From Collimonas fungivorans Ter331 (lineage in GTDB: Bacteria > Pseudomonadota > Gammaproteobacteria > Burkholderiales > Burkholderiaceae_D), in NCBI RefSeq assembly GCF_000221045.1, contig NC_015856.1, positions 310,001-374,000 of the forward strand: a DNA stretch of 64,000 bases, written 5' to 3'. The notes under the pieces were generated by a model. That model was not told the origin of the DNA. It searched no databases and worked only from the letters and a program-made list of their open reading frames with translations. A program made the translations under genes and the position numbers. This document shows positions 37,674 to 46,345 of the stretch, piece after piece. Position 1 is the first letter of the stretch, and every line of letters begins with the position of its first letter.

Positions 37674-37705
37674 CATGACAGGTGCCTGAACAGGCACCTG
37701 TCATG
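37674..37705. terminator. Perfect 15-bp hairpin after the KTSC gene
   Basis: Arms CATGACAGGTGCCTG and CAGGCACCTGTCATG with a two-base AA gap. It follows the KTSC stop by 28 bp and precedes the end of the convergent phosphoesterase gene (37770). No T-tract is present on either side, so termination efficiency is uncertain. Confidence 0.6.
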
Positions 37706-37769
37706 GATGGGCAGCAACAAGCTTGAGCCATCTAATCATTTCACAACTGTATTTGCAAGATCGACAACC

Positions 37770-40037
37770 TTAGCCAGCCCGCGCGGTAAGCCACTTATCC
37801 GAAGTCAGCGGGGCGCCGACAATCCGCATTTCCCCCAAGCTGCCCAAGAATCCGGTTGCCATGCCTCCCGCCCATTGCCCGCAACCGATCGCCATCTGAT
37901 CCGCAGCTTTGACATTGCGGACTCCATTCATGCCGGAGTTGTTGCGGAGGACCGGCGCTCCTTCCACATACATGGTGGTGGAATACGAGTCGCTCGGGTT
38001 GTTAACGATGGCGATGTGCAGCCATTGTCCTGCAGAGACGCTGCCGGACCAGCATGTCAGGTTTGTGTTTTGATCGACCGGCACGATTTCCCACTGAATC
38101 TCCATCAAGTTCGACAAAGCGAACATCAGGCAACAATCTCCATCGTCTGAAGCAAAGCCGGCGAGTTCTGAGCGGGGGCCGAGACGATACAGGATGCCCA
38201 TCCATCCATTTACGCTAGCGTCGAAGCCGGGATCAATCTTGATGAATGCTTCGACTGTATATCCGTTCGCGAACGGTTCGATATTAAGAGAGGAGTTCGG
38301 ATCGGTTGTAAAGTAGGAGGCTCTGGTGCCCGTGGAGTTGAGAAAACGCAGGCTTCCTGGGGCCGCCGACAACGGATGGTGATCCTTCGACCAGATCAGA
38401 TCTCCCGCCATGCCAAGTTCGGTGTGCAGAGAAATCGGGTTGGCGCCGGCGGCTGACGCATCTTTGATTTTCTGTCCCGCCTGATATGGAAAAGCATCGC
38501 CTTCGGCCGCCGCTGAATTGAAAAACCGCCAGTGCGCGAGTGTATTAGGCACTTTGGGATAGTCGTCGCTGCCGGTCGGCGGTACAACAGCTTTTTGCGG
38601 CGCCTGGTTGTAGTTTGTCAGGATCAAGGACTTCGCTATGTCGGTCAGCGCCTGAGTTGACGTGCCGGCCGGGGTAATGAAATTTTTATTGAAAGATGAA
38701 AATCTCTTGGCGAATTGAAAATCCAGAGAAAAATTTTGATTGGCATCTGTTAGCCACGCCACATCAAACTGGTTAAGTGCGCTCGACGGCTTGACAGGAA
38801 CCCATGGGGAAAATGAACTGGCAGTTATTTTGTTATTGGTGAGATCAAAATCGTACAGCCGCAGCAAGCCGTTGCCGCCCATGTATGCCATCTGATAATC
38901 GACCACCATTAAGATGACGTCGTTACCAACGGCGTTCTGTTTGATTTTCGTGCACGACCCGTGATAATGGCCGCTGACCGCCATGAAAATCTGGTCGTTG
39001 TTTTTTATGAGTTTGTCCCACAGATAATTCGAGTAGGCGGTGTCGGCCGCGGTAGTGCCATCGCTGCCAATGCCCATCAGTTGATGATTTACCAGGATAA
39101 CCGGGATCGTGCTGTTGCTCGCTATAACCTGGTTTGCCCACGCGAGAGCGTCATCGGAGGCTCTCCAGGACAGGGAGAGCACGAGGAATTTGTTACCTTC
39201 CGCGCTGAAGATATGGTACTCATGGAATCCGGATGAATGCCTGCCGCCGAATGTGGCTTGCTGCTTGGCTCGTTCCGTCGGGAATACTTGCAGATACGGC
39301 TGGAAGATGCCTGATCGATGGTTGCCGCCGTCCTGGTAGCCATCGTCGTTGTTAAAGCCCGTAACGCCAATGCCCCAATCCGGCCCCCATTGCATGTCAT
39401 GGCCAATCGCACCGACGTCGTGATTGCCGGCGCAGATCGAATAGGGACACTTGGCCATTTCGAGGACTTGCATGGCTTGGCTTGCCAGCTCCCACTCCTT
39501 GTTGACCTGATCGCTATTCAATTGCCCATTTGCCACCAGATTTGTACTAGCCGTCCACGGCGATGAACCTTCTGCCGTGTAGTACCACGACTGATCTACC
39601 ACGTCGCCGAGATGAATCGTGAATGGAATTTTCAGATCAGCACTATGTGCAGCAATCCACTGCGTCTGAGTTTTAAACGGATTGCTGTACAGCGGATTAA
39701 TTGTCTTGTAGAGCTTCTGATATAACTCGCCCATTTTCTCAGAGGCATACCGCGGATAAAATTGCGTATCGGGCAAAATAGGGATTGAAAAACTTGATAT
39801 GGTCTTGACCGCGGGCGGCGGGGATATTGTTCCACTCGGGGGTGTCGTTCCGGCGGGGGGCGTTGTTCCACCCGGGGATCCCGTTCCGCTGGTGTCGGAG
39901 AAACTCGAACCCCCGCTTCCGCAGCCTTGCAAAATCGTACTCACCCCGGCTACGGACATGGCAAGCATTGATTTCAATATTTCTCGCCGTTTTCTTTCGG
40001 GAACGGAAGCGAGCTGATCCAGATTCATATCTTTCAT
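37770..40037 (-). CDS. Lipoprotein metallophosphoesterase with LamG-like C-terminal domain
   Basis: A 755-residue protein. The N-terminus has a basic KRRE motif, a hydrophobic stretch and a lipobox-like STILQGCGSGG (cysteine near residue 39), so it is probably an outer-membrane lipoprotein. A Gly/Thr/Pro-rich spacer follows (to about 73). The calcineurin-like phosphoesterase domain shows its metal motifs in order: LPDTQFY, HLGDVVDQ, CAGNHDVG, VNHQ and VSGHYHG (about 85-360). From about residue 545 a concanavalin/LamG-like domain is suggested by YTVEAFIKIDPGF, WLHIAIVN and GSLGEMRI. Such pairs suit surface phosphodiesterases that bind glycans. The gene stands alone; ATG 40037 has no strong ribosome binding site and ATG 40028 is an alternative. 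Confidence 0.85.
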   Translation of the reverse strand: MKDMNLDQLASVPERKRREILKSMLAMSVAGVSTILQGCGSGGSSFSDTSGTGSPGGTTPPAGTTPPSGTISPPPAVKTISSFSIPILPDTQFYPRYASEKMGELYQKLYKTINPLYSNPFKTQTQWIAAHSADLKIPFTIHLGDVVDQSWYYTAEGSSPWTASTNLVANGQLNSDQVNKEWELASQAMQVLEMAKCPYSICAGNHDVGAIGHDMQWGPDWGIGVTGFNNDDGYQDGGNHRSGIFQPYLQVFPTERAKQQATFGGRHSSGFHEYHIFSAEGNKFLVLSLSWRASDDALAWANQVIASNSTIPVILVNHQLMGIGSDGTTAADTAYSNYLWDKLIKNNDQIFMAVSGHYHGSCTKIKQNAVGNDVILMVVDYQMAYMGGNGLLRLYDFDLTNNKITASSFSPWVPVKPSSALNQFDVAWLTDANQNFSLDFQFAKRFSSFNKNFITPAGTSTQALTDIAKSLILTNYNQAPQKAVVPPTGSDDYPKVPNTLAHWRFFNSAAAEGDAFPYQAGQKIKDASAAGANPISLHTELGMAGDLIWSKDHHPLSAAPGSLRFLNSTGTRASYFTTDPNSSLNIEPFANGYTVEAFIKIDPGFDASVNGWMGILYRLGPRSELAGFASDDGDCCLMFALSNLMEIQWEIVPVDQNTNLTCWSGSVSAGQWLHIAIVNNPSDSYSTTMYVEGAPVLRNNSGMNGVRNVKAADQMAIGCGQWAGGMATGFLGSLGEMRIVGAPLTSDKWLTARAG

Positions 40038-40587
40038 TTGGAATTTTTTTTCATTGAGTTGTAAAGGAGCCTACGGAGGAGCTTTTCTCCAGAAAAACAG
40101 AGCCCCTTTTTTTATGCTTGGCAATTATAGGTAGCATTTATTACCGGCCAGTTAAAGAGCGCCGAGGTCGGGCGTTACTGTGGTTATTTGTGGAAATTGT
40201 TAGTGGGGAAGCATCACGCGCGCATGTCGGGGTGCATGGCAAATGATTATCGACCGGGGGCTGCGGCTCGATGCCACTGCGGATATCTGCAGGAATTTCA
40301 GCTAGCGTGGACGTAATGGACCACTCATTGGAACCGCTCGCCCGATGGCGGCGGCGGATAGAAACCTGTCCTCAGGCATATTCCAATTTTGCCAACAACA
40401 GACCTTCAATATGTCTTGAGATATTTCATGAAGCCAAATATTGTGCAGCCCGTGAGGACGGATTTGGCCGAAGAAAAAGGAACTGCAGATATGAAATGTG
40501 CTGCGGAGCGGCGCTTGAACTTGGGCTGCATGCTGCGCGGTAAAGCGCAGCATGCATTGACCGGATCTGGCTTTGTAGCTTAAGCGA
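40038..40587. other. Gap of 550 bp between two minus-strand genes
   Basis: It contains the promoter side of the phosphoesterase gene, with an AT-rich patch at 40020-40140 and a small GGAG/CTCC hairpin near 40075-40093. At the right end is the strong inverted repeat at 40527-40556. Short open frames here show no family resemblance and I do not count them as genes. Confidence 0.6.
40527..40556. terminator. Perfect 12-bp hairpin downstream of the dehydrogenase gene
   Basis: Arms TGCATGCTGCGC and GCGCAGCATGCA with loop GGTAAA, 32 bp beyond the stop of the minus-strand NAD-dependent oxidoreductase gene. As with two other hairpins in this window, no T-tract follows. Confidence 0.55.
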
Positions 40588-41442
40588 TCAAGGCCGCTGC
40601 ACCGCATCGATGCCAAGGGCGCTGGCATCCGCGGCGCCGTGTCCTGCTGCAATCAGCTGGTCCATCCGGGCCGCGACCGCAGGCAGCGCCGCCATCGGCC
40701 GGTTGCCCGTAGTTTCCAGCATCAGCCGCACATCCTTGCGCGCCATCGCCAGTTCAAAACTTGCGGTGAAATTACCCTTTGCCATGTTCAGCCCGCGGCC
40801 CGTCACCATCCCGTTCAAGTCAAGCAGCCCCAGCAGCTTGATGGCGTCCTCGCCGTCGACGCCGCTTGCCTGCGCCAGGGTAAGGATGTCGGCGATCACT
40901 GCCGAGAGGCCGATGATCATGGCGTTGCCAAACAATTTGTTGACCGCGGCAAGGTCGCTGCGCTCACCCAGGTATTCGAGACGTCCTGTCATCTTGGCGA
41001 GATCCGCCTGCACCGATTCGAACAGCGCCTTCGGGCCTGTCACCATCATGATGCCCTGGGCATTGCGGGCGGCCGGCGGCCCCATGAAGACAGGGCAGTG
41101 CAGGTATTTCAATCCGGCCGCGTGCAGCCGTTCGGCCCGTTTGGCCGTGAGCGCCGGCAAGGTCGTGGTGTGGTCGATCAAGATTGCGTCGGGCGATAGT
41201 CCGCTGCGCGCCGCCTCAATAACTTCATCGACCACGGCGTCGTCCTTCACCACGATATGCACTCGCGCGGCGCCTCGGACTGCTGCGGCGGGCGTTGCAG
41301 CAGCCTTCACGCCGAACTGGGCAAGGGCGTGAACCTTGTCGATGGAACGATTCCATGCGGTGACCGAATCGCCGCGTTTTGCGGCGGCCTCAGCGAATGC
41401 GCCGCCGAGCAATCCGGTACCGAGAAAAGCGATGTTTGCCAT
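40588..41442 (-). CDS. NAD(P)-dependent 3-hydroxyisobutyrate dehydrogenase family oxidoreductase
   Basis: A 284-residue beta-hydroxyacid dehydrogenase. The N-terminal Rossmann motif is G8-x-G10-x-x-G13 in IAFLGTGLLGG, the substrate-binding region is FMGPPAARNAQGIMMVTG, and the family lysine K169 lies in AAVNKLFGNAM. Relatives include 3-hydroxyisobutyrate dehydrogenase and glyoxylate/succinic semialdehyde reductases. The usual DxxxSGG substrate motif is replaced by CPVFMGPPAA, so the substrate differs or is unknown. AAGGAT precedes the ATG. It is a single-gene unit divergent from an exported metallohydrolase gene. Confidence 0.9.
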   Translation of the reverse strand: MANIAFLGTGLLGGAFAEAAAKRGDSVTAWNRSIDKVHALAQFGVKAAATPAAAVRGAARVHIVVKDDAVVDEVIEAARSGLSPDAILIDHTTTLPALTAKRAERLHAAGLKYLHCPVFMGPPAARNAQGIMMVTGPKALFESVQADLAKMTGRLEYLGERSDLAAVNKLFGNAMIIGLSAVIADILTLAQASGVDGEDAIKLLGLLDLNGMVTGRGLNMAKGNFTASFELAMARKDVRLMLETTGNRPMAALPAVAARMDQLIAAGHGAADASALGIDAVQRP

Positions 41443-41908
41443 GACTGTATCCTTTTGAAATTAAATCTGAACAGCAGAATGGCAAAATATAACACCGGGA
41501 CAATTTCGACGAGCGCCGCCAACGCGTTGTTCGCAGATCGTCAATTGTTTGCGGACAATAGTGCGATCCTGGCGGCCGACCAGGGCAGCCTGAACTATGC
41601 CGCTGCCGTCAATCGGTACGGCAGGATCGATGTTCCAAGGAAGAGACCGGCTCGAGCGCCGCGCATACCTGCAATACATCAATCAAATTGCCGGCGGGCC
41701 GCCGTGCCGTTTCTGCCGGCAGCAGCGCAATGGCATGACCGTTTGCGCTCCGTCCTCATTGAAGGGATTCGGATATCGATTTTTCTGGTTATCATGGGTC
41801 TGGCTCAAGCACACCCCCGCGCGTAAAGGCCGGGCAGCGGTAATGAGCGCACATCAACCCCCGGATGGAAAAACAGGATTTCCGGCCCTGACATTTGAGG
41901 AGTCCCAC
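41443..41908. other. Divergent gap of 466 bp with no recognisable gene
   Basis: The stretch separates the dehydrogenase (minus) from the metallohydrolase (plus). Open frames exist on both strands (for example 41479-41826 plus and 41461-41682 minus), but none has a ribosome binding site or family resemblance. It should contain two promoters; a decayed regulator gene is possible but I cannot recognise one. Confidence 0.55.
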
Positions 41909-42889
41909 GTGACAAACAAGAATGTAATCAAGAATGCATTGTTTTCTGTCTATTGTATTGTTGGCATGTCGATAGCAGCATCTGCCGGCGCAGCCAATGT
42001 CAAGATCACTCCCTTGGGCAGCCACGACGGCGAATTCTGCGCGGCGGACCGCGCACTGATTTTTGAAGATCCGGATGGCACGCGGATTCTCTATGACGCC
42101 GGCCGCACGGTACGCGGCGGCAGCGATCCCCGCCTGGGTAAGATCGATGGAGTATTGCTGAGCCATGTGCATAGCGACCACTTGGGCGACATACACCAGG
42201 CCGAGGCCAATGCAGGAACCTGCGCCACCCCGGATTTTTCGGTAAAGAGCACCCCGTCGTCGGTAACCGAAGAAGTGGTCCTGGCGAAGAAAGCCAAATT
42301 GTTCGTCGGCGGCGAAATGGGCGATTTTTTCTCCCGCAGGATCACGGCCGCGGGCGGTAGCGCCGACCAGGTGCTTCTGGTCAGGTTCGGGGGACAGCGA
42401 AAAATCGGCGGCCTCACTATCGCGAGCGTCCCGGCGGCGCATTCAAACGGACTGGATGAAAAATTCCTGAGCGGCGCCCTGGCAGAAGGTCTTGCGGCAA
42501 ACGGCGTGAAGGCTTATATCGGTCCCGCAGGCGGGTTTGTGGTGACTTTTTCGAATGGGCTGGCGGTATACCTGTCTGGCGACACCGGCATCACTGCCGA
42601 CCAGGACCTGGTGGTGCGCCGCTTCTACAAGCCAAAACTGGCGGTGCTGAATATAGGCGGCATCTTTTCCACCGGCCCGCGCGAAGCTGCGTATGTGATC
42701 AACGACCTGGTGCGCCCCAATGGCGTGATTGCTTCGCATGCGAACGAGGCGGCTACCAAGGATGGAAAGTTCGTCGCAGGAAGCAAGTTCCTGGAATTCA
42801 AGGCGGCGGTGAAAGTCCCCGTGTATGCGCCTCTTAGCGGCAAGACCATGGAATTCAGCGCGGAAGGGAAATGTGTTGCGGGCTGTTAA
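41909..42889 (+). CDS. Exported metallo-beta-lactamase-fold hydrolase
   Basis: A 326-residue protein. GTG at 41909 follows GAGGAG at a 6-bp distance and starts a signal peptide (NALFSVYCIVGMSIAASAGAA). The MBL metal motif HVHSDHLGD lies near residue 90, and later His and Asp positions are visible in PAAHSNG and YLSGDTG. The family covers many hydrolases for lactones, phosphoesters or thioesters; UlaG-like L-ascorbate-6-phosphate lactonases share the order but are cytoplasmic. A cyanase gene follows after 117 bp with its own ribosome binding site. The substrate is unknown. Confidence 0.88.
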   Translation: MTNKNVIKNALFSVYCIVGMSIAASAGAANVKITPLGSHDGEFCAADRALIFEDPDGTRILYDAGRTVRGGSDPRLGKIDGVLLSHVHSDHLGDIHQAEANAGTCATPDFSVKSTPSSVTEEVVLAKKAKLFVGGEMGDFFSRRITAAGGSADQVLLVRFGGQRKIGGLTIASVPAAHSNGLDEKFLSGALAEGLAANGVKAYIGPAGGFVVTFSNGLAVYLSGDTGITADQDLVVRRFYKPKLAVLNIGGIFSTGPREAAYVINDLVRPNGVIASHANEAATKDGKFVAGSKFLEFKAAVKVPVYAPLSGKTMEFSAEGKCVAGC

Positions 42890-43006
42890 CCACGCTGCGG
42901 GTTGCCGGCCATAGAATAGCTCAACGCGATCCGATTCACGCAAGCAGGCGGCAGTTGTATTGAGCCGTATCCCCACCCAGACCCAGCATTCCTTGAAGGA
43001 GTTTTT

Positions 43007-43450
43007 ATGGACCGTCTCACCGTTACCGAAAAAATCATTGCCGCCAAAGTGTCCTCGGGTATCAAGTGGTCGGAAGTCGCCGCCAAGGTCGGGCTGAGCA
43101 AGGAATGGGTCACCGCTGCCTGCCTGGGGCAAATGACGCTGAGCGAGAAACAGGCTGGCGTCCTCGCGGAAATTTTCAGCCTGTCCGAAGAAGAGGCCAA
43201 GTGGCTGACCGTGACGCCGTACAAAGGCTCGTTGCCAACGGCGGTCCCGACCGATCCGCTCATCTATCGCTTCTACGAATTGGTCAATGTGTACGGGAGT
43301 ACTTTCAAAGCCCTCATCCACGAAGAATTTGGCGACGGCATCATGAGCGCCATCGATTTCAAGATGGACCTGCAGCGCGAGAACGACCCTAACGGCGACC
43401 GCGTGCGCATCCTGATGAGCGGAAAATTCCTCCCTTACAAGCAGTACTGA
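43007..43450 (+). CDS. cynS: Cyanase (cyanate hydratase)
   Basis: A 147-residue enzyme that converts cyanate and bicarbonate to ammonia and CO2. The catalytic residues R88, E91 and S114 (IYRFYELV, GIMSAIDF) correspond to R96, E99 and S122 of E. coli CynS with a constant offset of eight. The N-terminal helix-turn-helix-like segment (WSEVAAKVGLSKEWVTAACLGQ) is also typical. AAGGAG precedes the ATG. The usual cyn partners (carbonic anhydrase CynT, transporter CynX or ABC genes, regulator CynR) are absent; a DJ-1-like gene follows 28 bp later instead. Confidence 0.95.
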   Translation: MDRLTVTEKIIAAKVSSGIKWSEVAAKVGLSKEWVTAACLGQMTLSEKQAGVLAEIFSLSEEEAKWLTVTPYKGSLPTAVPTDPLIYRFYELVNVYGSTFKALIHEEFGDGIMSAIDFKMDLQRENDPNGDRVRILMSGKFLPYKQY

Positions 43451-43477
43451 TCCCTATCTGCACCGGAAGACGACATC

Positions 43478-44104
43478 ATGCACATCGCTATCCTTACCTT
43501 CGAAGGCTTCAACGAACTGGACTCCCTGATTGCGTTCGGCGTCCTGAATCGGATCAAGAAGCCGGGCTGGCGCGTGTCGATCGCCAGTCCTGCTGCGCGG
43601 GTCCGGTCGATGAACGGGGTGGTGCTCGAAGCCCAGGCATCGCTGCGCGAGGCCAGCACTGCCGATGCGGTGATTGTCGGCAGCGGCATACGGACGCGGG
43701 AAATTGTCGCCGACGAGGCACTGATGGCGCAGATGCAGCTCGATCCGTCGAAGCAATTGCTGGGTGCGCAATGCTCCGGCACGCTGGTGCTGGCCAAGCT
43801 CGGACTGCTGGATGGGGTTCCGGCCTGCACCGACCTGACGACCAAACCCTGGGTCCAGGAAGCCGGCGTGGACGTGCTGAACCAGCCTTTCTTCGCCAGG
43901 GGCAACGTCGCCACGGCGGGCGGGTGCCTGGCGTCGCCTTACCTTGCGGCCTGGATCATTGCGCGCCTGGAGGGCACCGAGGCGGCGGCAAGTGCGCTGC
44001 ACTACGTCGCCCCGGTGGGAGAGAAAGAAGACTACGTAGCGCGTGCGATGCGCAATATCACGCCATACCTGACAGAGACGCGTTACTTCAGCTCGGTCGA
44101 GTAG
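43478..44104 (+). CDS. DJ-1/PfpI family protein
   Basis: A 208-residue class I glutamine amidotransferase-like protein. The nucleophile elbow is C99 in GAQCSGTLVLA, with the acidic partner expected near E17 or D15 in FEGFNELDSL. Members act as glyoxalases, chaperones, or isonitrile hydratase-like enzymes; the FNELDSLIAFGVLNR start is closest to the isonitrile hydratase/ThiJ branch. It lies 28 bp after cynS and is probably co-transcribed. Its 3' end overlaps the convergent metallohydrolase gene by 22 bp. Confidence 0.87.
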   Translation: MHIAILTFEGFNELDSLIAFGVLNRIKKPGWRVSIASPAARVRSMNGVVLEAQASLREASTADAVIVGSGIRTREIVADEALMAQMQLDPSKQLLGAQCSGTLVLAKLGLLDGVPACTDLTTKPWVQEAGVDVLNQPFFARGNVATAGGCLASPYLAAWIIARLEGTEAAASALHYVAPVGEKEDYVARAMRNITPYLTETRYFSSVE

Positions 44105-45069
44105 TTCACCGGGATCCATTGCCATGACTTGCCGGCCGCGCGCAGATGGCCAAGGCCCGGGAACGAGATGTGGGCCGCACCTATCAGCGCGCCTTCCTTT
44201 GCCGCTGCGGCAAAGACCTTGGCGCGCGCTACGGCCGCGGTTTTCTTGTCCGTGTCGAATTCAATCGTGACAGCAGGGTCCGCGAACTGCACAGCGCCAA
44301 CGTGGATCAGGTCGCCGGTCACGATCAGCTTTTGCCCCTTGCTTTCGACCACATAACTGGTGTGGCCCGCCGTGTGGCCATAACTCGACCAGGCCTTGAC
44401 GCCCGGCACGATCTCGCCGCTGCCATCGAACGGCTGAAATTTTCCTGCCGCAATGTAGGGGGTGAGCGAGGCCGTTGCGCCCTGGAACGATCCCTTCGAT
44501 TCGGCGCTAGCTTGCTCCAGCTTCGCCTTGGACAGCCAGAAGTCGGCATCGCGCTGGTCGGCGTGGACGGTCGCATTGGGGAACACCAGCGCGCCGTTTG
44601 CAGCCAGTCCGCCGAGGTGGTCAGGATGCATGTGCGTGAGGAAGATGTCGTCGACCTGCTCGGGCTTGTAGCCTGCGGCTTGCAGGCTCGCCACCAGCTT
44701 GCCCAGCGTCGGGCCGAACAGCGTGCCGGCGCCGGTATCGATCAGCACCAGTTTTGTGCCGGTGTTGATCAGGAAACCGTTGACCGAGGTCTCGACCGGC
44801 GCATGCAGGAAGGATTTTCCTAGGGCCGCGGTTGTCTTGGCGGCGGGCTCGTCGAGCAGCTTGTCGACCGGCAGGTCGACGGTGCCGTCGCTCAGTGCGG
44901 TGACTTCGAAGTCACCGAGCATCACGCGGTAGAAACCCGGCGCCTGGGTCTTGACCTGAGGCGCGGCGGCGAACGCCGCGCCAGGGAAGGCGGCTGTACC
45001 CAGCGCCAGGGAGACGGCGAGCGCAGTGCCATGCAGCAGGTGGCGAAGCGGGGAGGAAGTGTGGTTCAT
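44083..45069 (-). CDS. Periplasmic metallo-beta-lactamase-fold hydrolase (quorum-quenching lactonase-like)
   Basis: A 328-residue protein with a signal peptide (RHLLHGTALAVSLALGTAAFPGAAFA). The metal motif THMHPDHLGG lies near residue 148, and further ligands appear in SSYGHTAGHTSYVV and VTGDLIH. The fold and layout (SVNGFLINTG, VLIDTGAG) resemble exported AhlD/AttM-like MBL proteins, but substrate identity is not shown. ATG 45069 gives a clean signal peptide; the open frame extends to 45180 without one. It ends 22 bp inside the convergent DJ-1 gene. Confidence 0.88.
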   Translation of the reverse strand: MNHTSSPLRHLLHGTALAVSLALGTAAFPGAAFAAAPQVKTQAPGFYRVMLGDFEVTALSDGTVDLPVDKLLDEPAAKTTAALGKSFLHAPVETSVNGFLINTGTKLVLIDTGAGTLFGPTLGKLVASLQAAGYKPEQVDDIFLTHMHPDHLGGLAANGALVFPNATVHADQRDADFWLSKAKLEQASAESKGSFQGATASLTPYIAAGKFQPFDGSGEIVPGVKAWSSYGHTAGHTSYVVESKGQKLIVTGDLIHVGAVQFADPAVTIEFDTDKKTAAVARAKVFAAAAKEGALIGAAHISFPGLGHLRAAGKSWQWIPVNYSTELK

Positions 45070-45336
45070 TGGTTGGCTTTCATAGGCCTCTCGCGAGGCT
45101 GGGTTTGTCAAGATTGCATTGTGCCGGTTTGCAAATTGGGGAACGCCCTGTCGCTTGCAAGTCAAATTTCCTGAGAGCACCGGTCAGAATAGCATTTAGT
45201 CAGTATTTGAGTTTTGTGGGAAGGAAAAATCAAGAGGCAGTCAGTTAAGTCTGCCGAGCCGACATTTTTGCTATGCTAGCGTCTTTGCGCCGGCCGGCGT
45301 CATTGCCCGGGCCTGCCTATTTACGGAGCAGCATAT

Positions 45337-45873
45337 ATGGCCTCTTTGCAAGAGCAATTTCTGAAAGCCGGCCTGGTTGACAAAAATAAAGTCAAACTGG
45401 CCAACCAGGACAAGAACAAGCAGAAAAAGGCCGAGCGCCGGAGCGGCACTGCCAGCGTCGATGAAACACGGCTGGCGGCACTCGATACGCTGCGCAAGAA
45501 TGCCGACCGGGCCCGTGAGCTCAACGCCCAGCGCGACGCGGCCGCCACCCAGAAGGCGATCGTGGCGCAAATTGCCCAGATGGTGCAGAAGAATCGCCAA
45601 AGCTTGGGTAAAGGCGACATCGCCTACAATTTTACCTACGACAATAAGATCGAACGGCTGTATGTGTCGGCCGCGGTCCAGGCGCATCTGATCGCCGGGC
45701 GCCTGGTGATCATCTGTCTGGGTGAGGCTAGAGAACTGGTGCCCAGGATAATCGCCGACAAGATCGCGGAGCGCGATGCCTCGATCGTGGTGCGGGTCAA
45801 CAAGACCAGCACCGAAGTCGATGCAGACGATCCGTATGCAGCCTTCCAGATCCCGGACGACCTGATGTGGTAG
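45337..45873 (+). CDS. DUF2058 family protein (YaiL-like)
   Basis: A 178-residue cytoplasmic protein with the usual DUF2058 layout: ASLQEQFLKAGLVDKNK, a Lys/Arg-rich coiled-coil segment to about residue 85, and a compact C-terminal half (IAYNFTYDNKIERLYVS). The function is not established; the basic N-terminal half suggests nucleic-acid or ribosome contact. GGAG precedes the ATG by 9 bases. It is a single gene converging with the DUF1801 operon. Confidence 0.88.
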   Translation: MASLQEQFLKAGLVDKNKVKLANQDKNKQKKAERRSGTASVDETRLAALDTLRKNADRARELNAQRDAAATQKAIVAQIAQMVQKNRQSLGKGDIAYNFTYDNKIERLYVSAAVQAHLIAGRLVIICLGEARELVPRIIADKIAERDASIVVRVNKTSTEVDADDPYAAFQIPDDLMW

Positions 45874-45907
45874 CTCCGGCGCCTGCCTGGTTCAGCGGCG
45901 GAATCCC

Positions 45908-46324
45908 TCAGGATTTCGCTTTCTTCGCAGGTTTCGACCTGGAGCTGTTGAGCGCGGCAGCCTGGCGAATGAGCGTCTTGAAGGCGGATTCGTCAACTTC
46001 TTCCCCTTCGAGGATGTCGATCGCGCGGCGTACGTTGCCGTCGAGGCTGGAGTTGAAGAGACCGGCCGGATCCTTCAGGGATGCGCCCTTGGCGAAGGTA
46101 AGCTTCACCTTGTCCTTGTAGGATTCGCCGGTGCAGATGATACCGTCGTACGACCAGACCGGGGTGCCCATCCACTTCCATTCTTCGACCACGTCCGGGG
46201 CGGCTTCCTTGACCAGCTTACGCATCCTGCCGAGGGTTTCTCCGCGCCAGTCCCCGAGTTCGGCGATTCTTTGCGAGATGAGCTCCGATGCCGGCAGGCC
46301 TTGGCTCGTGTCCGATTTTTTCAT
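45908..46324 (-). CDS. DUF1801 (YdhG-like) domain protein
   Basis: A 138-residue protein of the DUF1801 family: LGDWRGETLGRMRKLVKEAAPDVVEEWKWMGTPVWSYDGIIC, then YKDKVKLTFAKGASLKDPAGLFN and a basic tail (SRSKPAKKAKS). The family is linked to intracellular iron binding in Bacillus (frataxin-like Fra/YdhG), but the role here is unproven. It is the last gene of an ArsR-SRPBCC-DUF1801 unit, 22 bp after the SRPBCC gene. Confidence 0.87.
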   Translation of the reverse strand: MKKSDTSQGLPASELISQRIAELGDWRGETLGRMRKLVKEAAPDVVEEWKWMGTPVWSYDGIICTGESYKDKVKLTFAKGASLKDPAGLFNSSLDGNVRRAIDILEGEEVDESAFKTLIRQAAALNSSRSKPAKKAKS

Positions 46325-46345
46325 GTCCTCACCCTTGAAGAAACA

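Noticed and set aside
40271-40652. Small frames between the phosphoesterase and dehydrogenase genes
   Set aside because: No ribosome binding site, no homology recognised, and one contains the hairpin at 40527-40556.
41461-41826. Overlapping small frames in the divergent gap
   Set aside because: Opposite-strand frames with no family resemblance; could be a decayed regulator but there is no positive evidence.
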